DNA of 64,000 bases from Quillaja saponaria (Eukaryota > Streptophyta > Magnoliopsida > Fabales > Quillajaceae). The position numbers were made by a program, and so were the translations under genes. The notes beneath the pieces were generated by a model. That model saw only the letters and a list, made by a program, of their open reading frames with translations. It was not told the origin of the DNA and searched no databases. The stretch spans positions 12,958,001 through 13,022,000 of the forward strand of contig CM055607.1 in the NCBI GenBank assembly GCA_029379385.1, read 5' to 3'. Of this stretch, positions 35,391 to 47,419 are shown piece by piece (position 1 is the first letter of the stretch; each line of letters starts with the position of its first letter).

Positions 35391-36514
35391 TATTTTTCAC
35401 ATCCTAAAATATATCTTTTAAGAATTTAATTTTCATTCTTATCATTTTCTTTTTTCAAATTCAAACACTTTCATATTCCTAATTCTTCATACTTTAATAG
35501 GATTAATGTAATTGGCTTTTTTTTAATTAATAATTTTTTAATTTAAATCTATCTATCTATAATATACTATTCTAAAAGTCTAAACACTCTTATGATGTTA
35601 TCCTAAGTTTTAGTCAATTTTTTTAATTAAAAATGTCATATAATTCACACATGTATTTAGTTAATCTCCTAATTATGTTGATAATTTTTTGTCATTTTAT
35701 AAAAAAATTCAAATTAGAAGAAAAAGAAAGAATAACTACCCATTACACACAATTCTATTTTTATATAAACACAAGATTTATCATATAATCTTAATAATAA
35801 TATATATATATATATATATGATTATTTATTTGGTTTAATTTTGAGGATGATTTAAATTTTATCTTAGACTAAAAAGAACTTTAAACATTTACCTTAAAAT
35901 AAAAACATTTGAGCAAGCACGTGAACTCTTATGAGAATACTAGTAATAATAAACTCTAACAATAATTAATTTTCTTTATTTATATTTAACAAGTTATCTA
36001 TTATTTAACACAATATTAAACTCTTAATCTCACATTGTTTCATTGCATAGAAATCCTTTAGTATCCCGTATGTGTTGTTTATTCCTATATAATATGATTA
36101 CACTTGCTTATCTTGATTTATTTCTTCAATGATTCATTAAAAAGGTAAGCCATTTGATTAATTTTTTTACTCTACTATTAAATAGGTTCTTTTTTATAGT
36201 AATTTTTTTTTTTTTTGTGTATGTACTTTCGCTATATTTGAGTTATATTGATTTGCTAAAGCATTATGACAAAATAACCAAACAACATATTATAAATATC
36301 TTTTTATGTTCTTTTAATAAGGAATTTATTTATTTATAAGATTTTTTTCTACCTTTTGTCAATAATTATATAATTGTAATTATTATTATCTGTATTTTAT
36401 ATTAATAATTTTTTTAATAATAGTAAATTCCAATAATAATTAAATTGAATCATCTCCAAGTCTAAATTTAGTTGACTTTGTAGGTATTTTTTTTCCTGAT
36501 TCTTCATTAGAATC
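35391..36514. other. AT-rich non-coding DNA
   Basis: TA microsatellites (about 35364-35379 and 35799-35819) and poly-T tracts. No gene or clear repeat. A poly-T run of about 28 lies just beyond, at 36713-36741. Confidence 0.35.
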
Positions 36515-36708
36515 ATATTTAACTCATTCATATATAGTTATAATTAACTCAAATTGATTGAGTAAAATGAAAATATAAATCACAATCTCGTATCTGACAA
36601 ATATGTACCTTTTATTATTATATATAGATTGAAATCATTTCTGATTGTTCACTTGAATTTTGCAAAATAATAGTGTGATGTTTTGTTTTAATGTTCAACT
36701 CTATCAAG

Positions 36709-36742
<34 letters not shown>

Positions 36743-37605
36743 TATAATAAAATGAAAAAAAAAAATACAAGTTCTAACATTAAAGCATGCAATAAAATAA
36801 ATATGCATAGTGAAAAGGAAAATAATTTTGTAAGTACAAATTATAAAATCATATTATATTAAGTTTTTATTTATTATATATAAAGTTTAAGATTCTTATT
36901 ACCTTTTAAAACAATTATGTATAATTTATGGTTCATATAAAGATGACTCACGTGCACAAATAAACTAATATATATAATTGTGAATGTATAAAAAAAAAAA
37001 TATATATATGTTACCAAATAATATAAAATTTGACCATAATTTATTGCTGCTCTCTATACTTCAAATTAATAATGTACCAAATGCTTACTATATATGGTGC
37101 TAAAGCAAAAATAGTACCACAATTTATCATTTATCTCATCTCATTCTCTTATCTGTTGAAAAAATAGGGGTAAATCAGTTATTTAAAAGATTTCACTCGA
37201 TGTTTATAAATTAGAACAAAAATCATTTAAAGTAATAGAATAATTCTTTTTTGAAGTACCAAAATATTTTTTTTCTTCTTCTAAATTTTATGATTAGAAT
37301 GAAAACTATTTCATATATAGATACTCATTAAGATGATATATATTTTTAAAAAAATTACATTTAATGTAATGTTTGTTATGAGTTTGGTGATATGTAATAA
37401 AAAAATTCCTATATTTAAAATATTATAAATAAATAGTAAGTGTTCTATTTATTATATCTTAATAATCATTTTTAATACTAATAAGAAAATCAAACATGTA
37501 TATACATATGATTTTTAAAAGCATTCCTTTCTTCTTCTTTTTCTCTCTAAAAAAAGAAATAAAGTTTTATTAGGAACGGCGACACTTTACGTCCCGTTTA
37601 GACAA

Positions 37606-37613
37606 CTATAAAA
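37606..37613 (+). promoter_or_regulatory. putative TATA box of the intact C5-desaturase
   Basis: CTATAAAA about 240 bp before the start codon. A position-conserved CTGTAAAA stands at the same place in copy 1 (30726-30733). A long 5' leader is implied. Confidence 0.45.
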
Positions 37614-37850
37614 TGGTAGCAATAAACTCTCAATGCCTCGTCCTTTTCTTTGGTTTTTTTTTGCTTATATCAACCCAAGGCCAAAAGCTCTGATTTTGGT
37701 CCACCTCACCTCACTCTCCTTCTTTACTCTCTTCTCTCTCTTCCAAATCTCCCGCTTTATTTTCCGGCCGGCGACTCTTCGCGCCAGAAGTTCATTAGGA
37801 CCAACCCGGCCGGTCACCTCCATAGTAATTTCTGTTTCTTCAACTCTCCA

Positions 37851-40800
37851 ATGGAGTATTGTAGTAGTGAATACCTGCAACTCTTCGTTGACGAGACTAA
37901 CTTCTACAACAGCATTTTGCTGAGTACCCTTTTGCCTGAGAGATTGTGGGTCCCACTCCCTCATGTCCTTCAGTCATGGCTACGAAACACCATTGGAGGA
38001 AGCATAGTATACTTGCTTTCTGGCTTCTTCTGGTGCTTCTATATTTATTACTGGAAGCGAAACGTTTATGTTCCTAAAGGTATGGCATTTTCTTTTTCAT
38101 TTTTAACCTTATTTTTTTTATTATTGCAATTTCTTCTTCTTCTTCTTCTTTTTTCCTACTTGCACGCTTTGATTGTTTAGATTGCATTTTTTTTTTTTTT
38201 TTTTGAATTTGATATGAGATGGGTTGTGATTAGTTTGTTAATTCCTAACCTGGTTTCTTATATATTTGCTTACTTCATTTTAATGTCAGTGTCTTATTTT
38301 ACTTGTCTTTTAATGACCTGGGGAATTTCTATTTATGACAACAACCGTAGTTGGTATATTTTGGCTTCTTATGGTCTTCCCTGTTTGTTGTTGGCTTCTC
38401 TGTTTCAATTTTCCTCGCCCTATCGATTTTGTCTTTTTGTCAATTTCTAAATGTATGAGTTACTAATAATTGACTAAAATCTTTATTATGTTTACAGAGT
38501 TCTTTCATTGCTTCTTCAGATTGGTTTGATCATAGGTTCTTGAGATTAATTAAATGGAATTTTTTTTGTTTTGTCAATTAGCCGATGTCACAATGTTTTT
38601 TTTTTTCTTTTTTCTTTAAAATGATTCAATGTTGAACCTATATCTTCTTTTTTTTCTTTCCTAATATGCCTCTTATGTTTCTGTAACTGCATATGCATCT
38701 AGTAAATTATCATCTATTTGGCTTAGATCAGGTGAGTTTTTCTTATTTCCCTGAAACCATGATAAAGAAGGACAAAAAAGATGCATATCTCTTAATGTCC
38801 CATGAATAATCCGCGAAACATTATATTATGTTCCTGGAAAGTTATCCTTACTAGTTAGCATACTTTTATGCATCTATTTTGCCAGATTTCAGTTATCAAG
38901 TATAGATTGTTAGAATTTTGTAAAAGACTATTTTGTCTATCTTGTTGTTAGAGGATTTTGAATACATTCTACTGAGTGATTGGAAGGTATAACATTATTT
39001 TTTCACCTGGTCTTCCATTCTTTGACTGTGGATAATATGCATCTTGTGTTCTTTTGCTGCTTGCCTAGGGAATTTTTCTGCAAGGGCAGAATATATGTGA
39101 TGAATCTCGCTACCACTTGATCCTCAACAATCAACATTACACAAACAAGACACACCCTTAGATCTACAAGAGCCTAAAAATATACACGACCCATGTTCTT
39201 TTAGAAATAGTAATAGTTCTTTAGCTAGATTTTGAATTGAAATGTTAAATCTATAAATCTCATGTTTTATTTCAGCCAGTGGCATAAGTAATCTGTCCTG
39301 TCAATGTTTGACAGGCTCTAGGAAGTTTAACTTGATTAGTATCTACCTTGTCAAATATGAACAAATGAATGTTTGCTGGGAATATATTTTGTTGTTGTTT
39401 GTTTCTGTGTGTTTACGTATCTATTCAAGACTTCTAAAAGGCCCCTTCTATAACAGTGTTTTTCTGTTGAAATCTCCTGTTTACAGATGCTGTTCCATGT
39501 TATCGATCAATGCTGTTGCAAATATCTGTGGCAATGAGGTCCATGCCTTTATTCTGTGGTGTTCCAACTCTTTGTGAGTACATGGTCGAGAAAGGCTGGA
39601 CAAATAGTTTTTCAAGAATAAGTGATGTCGGTTGGCTTGCCTACCTTGTCTATCTTCTAATTTATCTAGTCCTTGTGGAGTTTGGTATTTATTGGGTTCA
39701 TAGAGAATTGCATGACATAAGACCTCTCTACAGATATTTTCATTCTACCCATCACATGTACAACAAACAAAACACTCTCTCTCCGTTTGCTGGTAAGTTC
39801 TTGGTCTAATACACTCATTCACAACATTTATGTCAAGCTGAACCTCTTTTTATTATTTTTATTTTGTTACCTTTTACTTGATTGTTGCACAAACTATCAT
39901 TTCTGAACAGTTCAACAGTTATTTTCTCAACATACTTACATGCCAGAATCTTTCTAGTACTGATGGTAAAAGTTCCTAGATCTTTATTTAAATCAACTTA
40001 TTAGGATAGTCTTAAGAGATGGATTCAATTACAAGAATAGTTCTATGATTTAATTAACATGTTTCAGAAATATATACCCGCAATACTAAAAGATGTTGGC
40101 ATTTTTGTTAGCCCATTTTGGTATCTGTAATTTTTTTTTGTGACATGACTGTGAGAAATCAAGAACAGAACTTGTATATTTTGTTTGTGCATATAGTGAT
40201 ACTCAATCTGTTAACTATTTTAGTAGTCATTGCTAATTGTGCAATTTTTCCTGGTTCTTCAATGATGATCACATTCTTCTCATTCGTAGAGAGTTAGGCA
40301 GAGTGGGACTTGATTGTGAAGCCGTGATGGAGAGGATTCCCCAAAATTTTAGATAGGGTAACCTGCAGCCTCTTTGATTTATCATGCCTAGGTACCCAAC
40401 AAACTTATGCTACATAAGACGATTGCAGAATGAGGTGAGCAAAGTACAAATAGGGCTGTGTGTGCTTGGCTTAGGCACTAGGCAGCTTATATCCACTTCA
40501 TCGCAGCCCAAATTTGGTTGTCAATCTCTGGCTGAATTCAATGTATTACATATAAATTATGCTTAACTGTATCTAAGGAGTCAAAACCACAACTTTTACC
40601 TTTGCACGCCTGAGATTCTTGCATATGCCCCATTTTATGTGGCTTTATCTGTATGATGAAAAATAGGTCTAATTGCCTCTTACCTCACTAGTTTGAGGGA
40701 GTGCATGTGTAGTCTCACACTCTCAAAGATAGCTGGGTTTTTTAAAACATGTGGTTTGACAATGTCTTGTTCTTTTCACTTGTGGTGTTTGACAACATTT

Positions 40801-41327
40801 AAACATCACTATGAATTTGGCGGTAAGGAGACCACTCTATTCTATACCAATCATTTGATTTTGCAGATCATTAATGTACCATGATTTGTAAGTTTTAAGA
40901 CATAATCTCACCTCAGTTGCTAGTTATATCATGAAAATTTGGAACATTTTCATACCTGTGGCATGTTTAACTTATTCTCTGAGTTGCGTGTTATTCTAAT
41001 GAAGGAATTGATGTTCTTTTCTGCTTCTCAGGTTTGGCATTTCATCCAGTTGATGGGATACTGCAGGCACTTCCTCACGTCATTGTTCTGGTTCTTGTCC
41101 CAACTCATTTAACAACTCATGTATCACTCATATTCATTGAGGCCATATGGTCAGCAAATATTCATGACTGTATCCATGCCAAGTTATGGCCTGTTATGGG
41201 TGCTGGCTACCACACCCTCCACCATACTACATTCCGGCATAACTATGGCCACTACACCATTTTTATGGATTGGATGTTTGGAACTCTTCGTGAACCTATG
41301 GACGATCAGTCTAAAGTGATGGATTGA
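37851..41327 (+). CDS. STE1: Delta7-sterol C5(6)-desaturase (intact copy)
   Basis: Three exons (37851-38079, 39487-39792, 41032-41327) joined by GT-AG introns encode 276 residues, close to the 281 of Arabidopsis STE1/DWF7. The enzyme introduces the C5 double bond into Delta7-sterols (episterol to 5-dehydroepisterol) in the endoplasmic reticulum, using cytochrome b5. This step leads to campesterol, sitosterol and brassinosteroids. Fatty-acid-hydroxylase superfamily motifs are all present: HRELH (148-152), HSTHH (162-166) and HTLHH (239-243), plus NIHDCIH (221-227) and HNYGHY. Hydrophobic stretches lie at about 48-66 and 124-147. The ATG at 37851 was chosen because the open frame upstream is leader sequence and family proteins begin at this point (MxxxxxYLxxFVDET). 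It is likely the only active copy of the pair. No lesion was seen. Confidence 0.93.
39876..40317 (+). repeat. intron-2 segment bounded by a 10-bp direct repeat, absent from copy 1
   Basis: ACTTGATTGT occurs at 39876-39885 and 40308-40317. The broken copy has one such site (ACATGATTGT near 33007) and none of the DNA between. This is the footprint of a deletion between short repeats in copy 1, and it explains much of the difference between introns of 412 and 1239 bp. Confidence 0.7.
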
Positions 41328-41450
41328 CCCCTCCCTTACCCATCATTAATTGTCTGCCTTGTATAATCTAAGGATTAAATTAAGGGACTCTTCTTATGCA
41401 TACAGTCTTTGCATGTAAATCATATTTCTCAGTGCGTTATTCTTGTGGTC

Positions 41451-43614
41451 ATCATTAGAAAATTTAGTGATTCTTTGGTGTTGGGGTAGGGAGACGGGGA
41501 GAGAGGGGGTGGCTCTTTCTTGTATCTGATTCAAATAAATTCAGTATTCCTAAAAAACAAGTGCTTACTGGAATTGGGACATCTGCCAAAATTTTGGGGG
41601 CCCGAGTTTTAATAAAACAAAGTTAACCAAATGTTTGGTTAAGTCGTGATGTTCTCTCATTATTGTAGATGAAGTTCGTATATGACTAAGACACGAGAAT
41701 AAGTAAGTTGAGATAGGCCTAAACTTGAATAATCTCATAGTTAAACAAAAAGTTATATAAAAAAGGTTCATAAAGTTTATCAAAAAGACTCATAAGAAAA
41801 GAAATTCAAAACTTAACTTGCTTATAATCTATTACAATATCTGAAATAGTATTAGTATATAGATAAAGCCTGTTCTACGTAGCTGGCTAGATCTTGATCC
41901 AGATTGTTCCAGAATGCAGATTATACTCCTATACATATAATAAAAAAAAGTGTAGAAGAGCAATTGTGAAAGGATTAATTGCATTATGGTAGCAGACACT
42001 GTCTGACCAAAACCATGAATAAACTATTCAGAATTGATTAGAACATAAAGTCCAGATTCTTTCTGTTTTAATATTGATTTATTCTTTGCTAACCTTCCAA
42101 GAGGACCAAAAATCCAAACAAAAAAAAAAAAAAGAGAGCTGATTTTCAAATTAACTAATCTTCAGGACATTTTTAAAATTTTGAAGCTCCAAATTAAAAA
42201 GTAATTACACATTTCAAGGTTCACTACCTTTTGGCACAAATTGCAAACAGACAGTTTTAATCTTTTAGAAAAATGTGATAGAATGTCTAAATAAATTCTT
42301 TTTGTAGAGATTCAATACTAGACTGCACAGTACACAAAATGATTATTAATTTGAATATGAGATCTTTTAAGTTTGAGGTTTCAATTGTGAACAATTTAAT
42401 TTTTGTAGGATTTGTCTAGTTTTTATTTACTGGGCACAGAATACTTAAATTTATTTTGTGTATTATCGAGACAAGGCTTAAGAATTTTAAAAACATCTAA
42501 GTTTCTGTGTTTCCTTTTTCTTTTCCTTTTTTTTTTTTTTTTTTTTTCTCAAAAGTAAAAATGTATATTTTTTAAGGATTTTTCTAACAGGTGCCCATAA
42601 GACACTTGTTAAAGATAAATATATAAACGTTATATTATTAATTGTAGTGCTTCACCATGATTTCAGTACTGAGTAATAAATAATTTTTTACTTTTAGAAT
42701 GTTTCAAATTCCAAATCCCACATTTATTGCACCTTATTAAGTGTCATTTGGACACTAATTAAAAAAACTTTTTTTTTAATAATAAAATTAAACTTAATGA
42801 CTCATTTAGTCCTTACAGTATAAAACAGAATTTAATTTCGTCCCCCATAATAGTTTATGCAATCTTAGCAATCGAATATTATATATTTTTAAATTCAACT
42901 ATATTTTATAGCAAGCATGATGGATTTCATTTGGAACTTTCCATTTCTAAGTAAGTAAAAAACATATTGTGTAATGTGTATCCAAGAAAAGTTTTCAGTT
43001 GGAAGTTGCTTGTACTAAGCTTTTATTGGAATACATAAAATATTTCGAAGACCAAATGGATACTCTGTTTTGCCATATAGAATGTCAAATTTGCTCGATC
43101 CAGAAGTGAATGGACCTACTATGAGAGGTATTATGTTTTGATGTCTCGAGGTCGCTTTTCCTCCGCTCGAGATGTCTCGGCCTACACAGTAAAAATGATC
43201 AGAGATCGGGAGAGTTTCCTGAAAACTCTCCGAATACTAATATCAGAACTCTCTTAAAGAGAGAAAGTAAATAGAAGTATTCAATGCATTATGTCAGAAA
43301 ATATACCTTTCAAACAGTATTTATAAATATACTAGGCCAATAACTGATTTGCCACGTCTTCCTAGATAGTGAAATTGTTATTCAAGTGAAATGGGACATG
43401 TGGCGTTTGGCACGACCGATCCCCTACTAACAAAATTCGTTTTCTTCTTAAAGTCAAGCCATACTTATAAATACTTTACACTTCTTTTCAATTTTATCTT
43501 TTCCTCTTTGAACCTCTCTTTTCTTTTTTCCTGTTTATGATCTTATTTGTGTCATTTTTTTTATTTATTTTTTGGTATTAGACCTCTTTGATTTACAAAA
43601 TTACAAATCATATA
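41451..43614. other. non-coding DNA, likely TE-derived in part
   Basis: It contains poly-A/T tracts (42120-42134, 42530-42547). A more GC-balanced stretch at about 43080-43440 (CTCGAGATGTCTCGG, CTCTCCGAATACTAATATCA, GCCACGTCTTCC, GGGACATGTGGCG) looks like a retroelement LTR fragment but was not paired with another copy. No gene is supported. Confidence 0.35.
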
Positions 43615-44380
43615 AAGAATAATAAATGTCATAAATAATATGTACTTTTCTAGAATAATTTGCACTTTATGGACGGTAAAAAAAAAAAAAAAAAAAAAAA
43701 CTAAAGGCAGCACAAACTAGAGAGAGAATAGTTTAAGAAACTATTTAGGAGTTTGAGAAGAAATGAGAAGGGAGAAGAGAGAAAAGAGTAAAGGAAAAAT
43801 AATATTTATCCTCATTTGATTTGAGAGTTTAAAAAAATGAAGTTATAAGATATGTTTATTATTTGAAAGTTGAGAAGTAATGAAGAGAATATAATATTAT
43901 ATATATTTTACGAGACCCTTAAATGTCTTATTTAAATATTAATAGACATTAAATAAAAAAGATTAGGCATATTTGTCACCCTTAAAAAAATATAGTATAC
44001 CTTATTATGATATTATCACTCTTCAAATCCACTCAATTTATAAAAACAAAAAAAATAAAAATTAAATGAGATTTTTCATACATCAATAGTGAGCAAAATC
44101 TCTATAAATTTTCTAGTCGTGACGTAGATTGTTTGCTATTTTGATAGGACTGGAGATGTGATTAGTCAATATACGAGTAAACAAGCTTGGACACACTTGA
44201 CCACTTATTAAAGAAAGAAAAAGAAAAGGGTTTTCAGAGATTTCGGATACATGTACAACAATTTCTTATGTCTTACAATCAATAAATAAGATTAGAGTAA
44301 ATTACATTCACCTTCCTTGAGATTTACTAAAATGACACTAAACTAAAATTTTAAATCATCAACACTCCTTCTTCTCTTGA
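43615..44380 (+). repeat. 766-bp tandem duplication, unit 1
   Basis: Nearly identical to 44381-45156 at a constant offset of 766 bp until small indels accumulate. Shared blocks include TAAAGGCAGCACAAACTAGA, GGGAGAAGAGAGAAAAGAGT and TTTTACGAGACCCTTAAATG. No coding content. Confidence 0.95.
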
Positions 44381-45156
44381 AAGAATAATAAATGTCATAA
44401 ATATTATGTACTTTTCTAGAATAATTTGCACTTTATGGATGGTAAAAGAAAAAAAAAAAAAAAAAACTAAAGGCAGCACAAACTAGAGAGAGAATAGTTT
44501 AAGAAACTATTTAGGAGTTTGAGAAGAAATGAGAAGGGAGAAGAGAGAAAAGAGTAAAGGAAAAATAATATTTATCCTCATTTGATTTGAGAGTTTAAAA
44601 AAATGAAGTTATAAGATATGTTTATTATTTGAAAGTTGAGAAGTAATGAAGAGAATATAATATTATATATATTTTACGAGACCCTTAAATGTCTTATTTA
44701 AATATTAATAGACATTAAATAAAAAAGATTAGGCATATTTGTCACCCTTAAAAAAATATAGTATACCTTATTATAATATTATCACTCTTCAAATCCACTC
44801 AATTTATAAAAAAAAAATAATAATAATAATAATTAAAATGAGATTTTTTATACATCAATAGTGAATAAAATCTCTATAAATTTTCTAGTCGAGAAGTAGA
44901 TTGTTTGCCATTTTGATAGGACCGAAGATGTGATTAGTCAATATACGAGTAAACTAGCTTGGACACACTTGACCACTTATTAAAAAAAGAAAAAGAAAAG
45001 AGTTTTCAGAGATTTTGGATACATGTACAACAATTTCTTATGTCTTATAGTCAATAAATAAGATTAGAGTATATTACATTCACCTTCCTTGAGATTTACT
45101 GAAATGACACAAAACTAAAATTTTAAATCATCAACACTCCTTCTTCTCTTGAAAGA
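44381..45156 (+). repeat. 766-bp tandem duplication, unit 2
   Basis: Second unit; differs from the first by scattered substitutions and by poly-A/TAA length changes (about 43681 against 44448, and the TAATAA run near 44820). AAAGA is shared at both unit junctions, which fits unequal crossing-over or repair at microhomology. Confidence 0.95.
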
Positions 45157-45299
45157 GATGAAAAGTTAACGATTTTACAAGATAATTTTGAAAATAATAC
45201 TTAAACATCCAACTTTTATCTTAAAGGTATCAACAACTCCTATTTTCACTTTTTTTTAAATAAGTCATATATACTTACTTTATATATACCCCATATATA

Positions 45300-45644
45300 A
45301 TATTGTTTGGTTTGGTAATGCTGTTTGGGAGGGTGCTTATGCTTACAAAGAGTATAAATCAATTTTTTTATGTTTGGTAAAAAAAATTAAGATGCTTATG
45401 GGCGTTTTTAAAAGCTAGCTTCTGCTCTAAAAAAATTTAAAAGCTAATATAACCTTAATTTTTAATTAAAAAAAGTCACATTATTACCAAACAAAGCCTA
45501 ATTTTGTGGCTTTTACTTATTGAAAACAGATTTTATATTATTTTGCCAAATACTATTACTGTGATTTTCTAAAAGCAACTCTAAGAGAGCCAGCCAGAAA
45601 AGTACAACACCTCTTAAAAAGCCACAGTATTACCAAACTAAGCC
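45300..45644. mobile_element. hAT-like MITE, 345 bp
   Basis: A perfect 8-bp duplication CATATATA flanks it (45292-45299 and 45645-45652). Subterminal inverted sequences read GTTTGGTAATGCTGT on the left and the inverse of ACAGTATTACCAAAC on the right. Interior fragments AAAAGCTAGCTTCTG and AAAAGCTAATATAACC are typical of such short elements. No coding sequence. An 8-bp duplication points to the hAT superfamily. Confidence 0.8.
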
Positions 45645-45652
45645 CATATATA

Positions 45653-47415
45653 TTCTCTACTTTTTATAATTTTTAGTAATACACATGTCACCCATCTAAA
45701 TGTGTACTTGAGAGTATTGGGACAAATTTATAATGGAGAGGAACTGAGTTTTTATTAATAATACAATATATATGCTAATCTTAATTTTTTAATGTATTTT
45801 AAAAAAAAATAGAAATAAAAATGAAAATATTTGAGACATGTCTAGAAGCACTAGATTTGAATATTAAATAAAATAAAAGTTTGATTTTTCTTTAATTTTT
45901 ATTATATGAACGATATATCGATCTAGATCTATATAAATTTAAAAGATAAAATTCAATCACTTGAAGAGAAAATAGATAATTAATATATACAAATCTACTC
46001 TGAAAATAATTTATTTTCTTAATTGTTGGAAGAAAAATATGAAAGGAGAAGATGAAAATATTTTATTAATTTTAAAGTTTTATTCTTTAATTAATGATTA
46101 TATCATTCTATTTTTTAATTCTACTTAATTAACATAAAAATAGTAAGTCTATAAAATTATGACCCAACTTATTGAGTTTTTGTATTACTTCAAAATTCTA
46201 ATTTTCTCTTTGAAAATTTACTTTAAAAGTTCTATTTTGTTTATATATTGTGAAATGCTTCTATACCATTTTATTTTATTTTTTAAAAAAATTCAACTTT
46301 ACTTATTTAATATTTGAACTAACGAGTAGATTTATATAAATTAATATATATTTTTTATTTATTTCAAATGCTAGAACTTATCTTTCAAATTCTTAAGGAT
46401 TAATATTTTGATATTGTTCATACAATAAAAATTAATGAACAATCTAATTTTATATTATTTAATAGTCAAACTTAATTCTAATTATACATGTGTGAAATAT
46501 AAATATTATTTAATTTATTAATTAAGAAGAAAATTGGAAAAGTTAAAGAAAAACTAAAAAAATAACTATTTAGAGCTAACTTAAAAAGCGATTAGAATTA
46601 TTAACAATAGATATGTAACGTTACATGTCAGTTGTCACCTATACTTCGATGCCACATCAACTAATATATCATCAATTATTTTCACATAGGCATTCATGTT
46701 GCCTGCTCTAATTAATATTCTTCTCACAATGGGAGTGCAGCTTGCTTACTACTGCATCCAATTATTGTTAATAATGATTCAATTATTAATTAGATAACTT
46801 AATTATTTATTATATTAACTCAAACAAAACATAATCTTATATTAAAAATTAAATTGAAATGAGAGTAAAAGAAACTTATTACGTGTCACCAAATTATTCT
46901 AACAAGACAAATCAGTCAACACTTAATGTTTTGATATCACATTAACTGATATCTAATCCTTTATGTCACATTAGCTAATATAACATTTTTCAAAAAAATA
47001 AAAATAATTAAGTGAAGAGAATTGAATCTTAGACCTCTAATTAAGATAAAATAACAACTCAAATAACAAAACTAAACAACTTAAATATTTATTACATTAT
47101 CTCAAACGAAACATTATCATAAGTTAAATCACAATTTGAAAAAAAATAAAATTGATTTAGCTATTTAAGTAACAAACAAAGTATATTTTTACACATATTT
47201 ATTGAAAAATTTAAATGCATAAAAATAAAAAAAAACAAATAAGTAAAGATGGTAAAGATAAAAGAGAGGATGTATTCGCCTCTCATATGAAATAATTTAA
47301 CTGTGTAAAACTCAGATACTATCAAATATTAATTTGTAAAAGAAATTTCATGTGAAGAAAAATAGTATGTATCCTATTTTATCTTCAATAGCAAACATCT
47401 GCACTGCATATCCAT
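45653..47415. other. AT-rich non-coding DNA
   Basis: No gene or clear element edge. Short TCACATTAACTGATATC / CACATCAACTAATATATC motifs near 46660 and 46940 recur and may be decayed repeats. Confidence 0.35.
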
Positions 47416-47419
47416 CCAT

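Larger units (their letters stand above)
36515..41450 (+). repeat. tandem duplication unit 2 carrying the intact C5-desaturase
   Basis: Counterpart of 28565-33730 in direct orientation, about 8 kb downstream. Similarity starts at CATTCATATATAGTTATAATT and ends shortly after the gene. It lacks the fold-back element, so it preserves the empty insertion site near 37230. Confidence 0.85.

Noticed and set aside
37650..37850. Longer start for the intact desaturase using the upstream open frame
   Set aside because: The stretch lies right after the TATA-like box, is leader sequence, and family proteins begin at the ATG at 37851.
41565..41783. 72-codon minus-strand frame downstream of the desaturase
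   Set aside because: No recognisable domain, composition like surrounding non-coding DNA, and no splice or promoter support.
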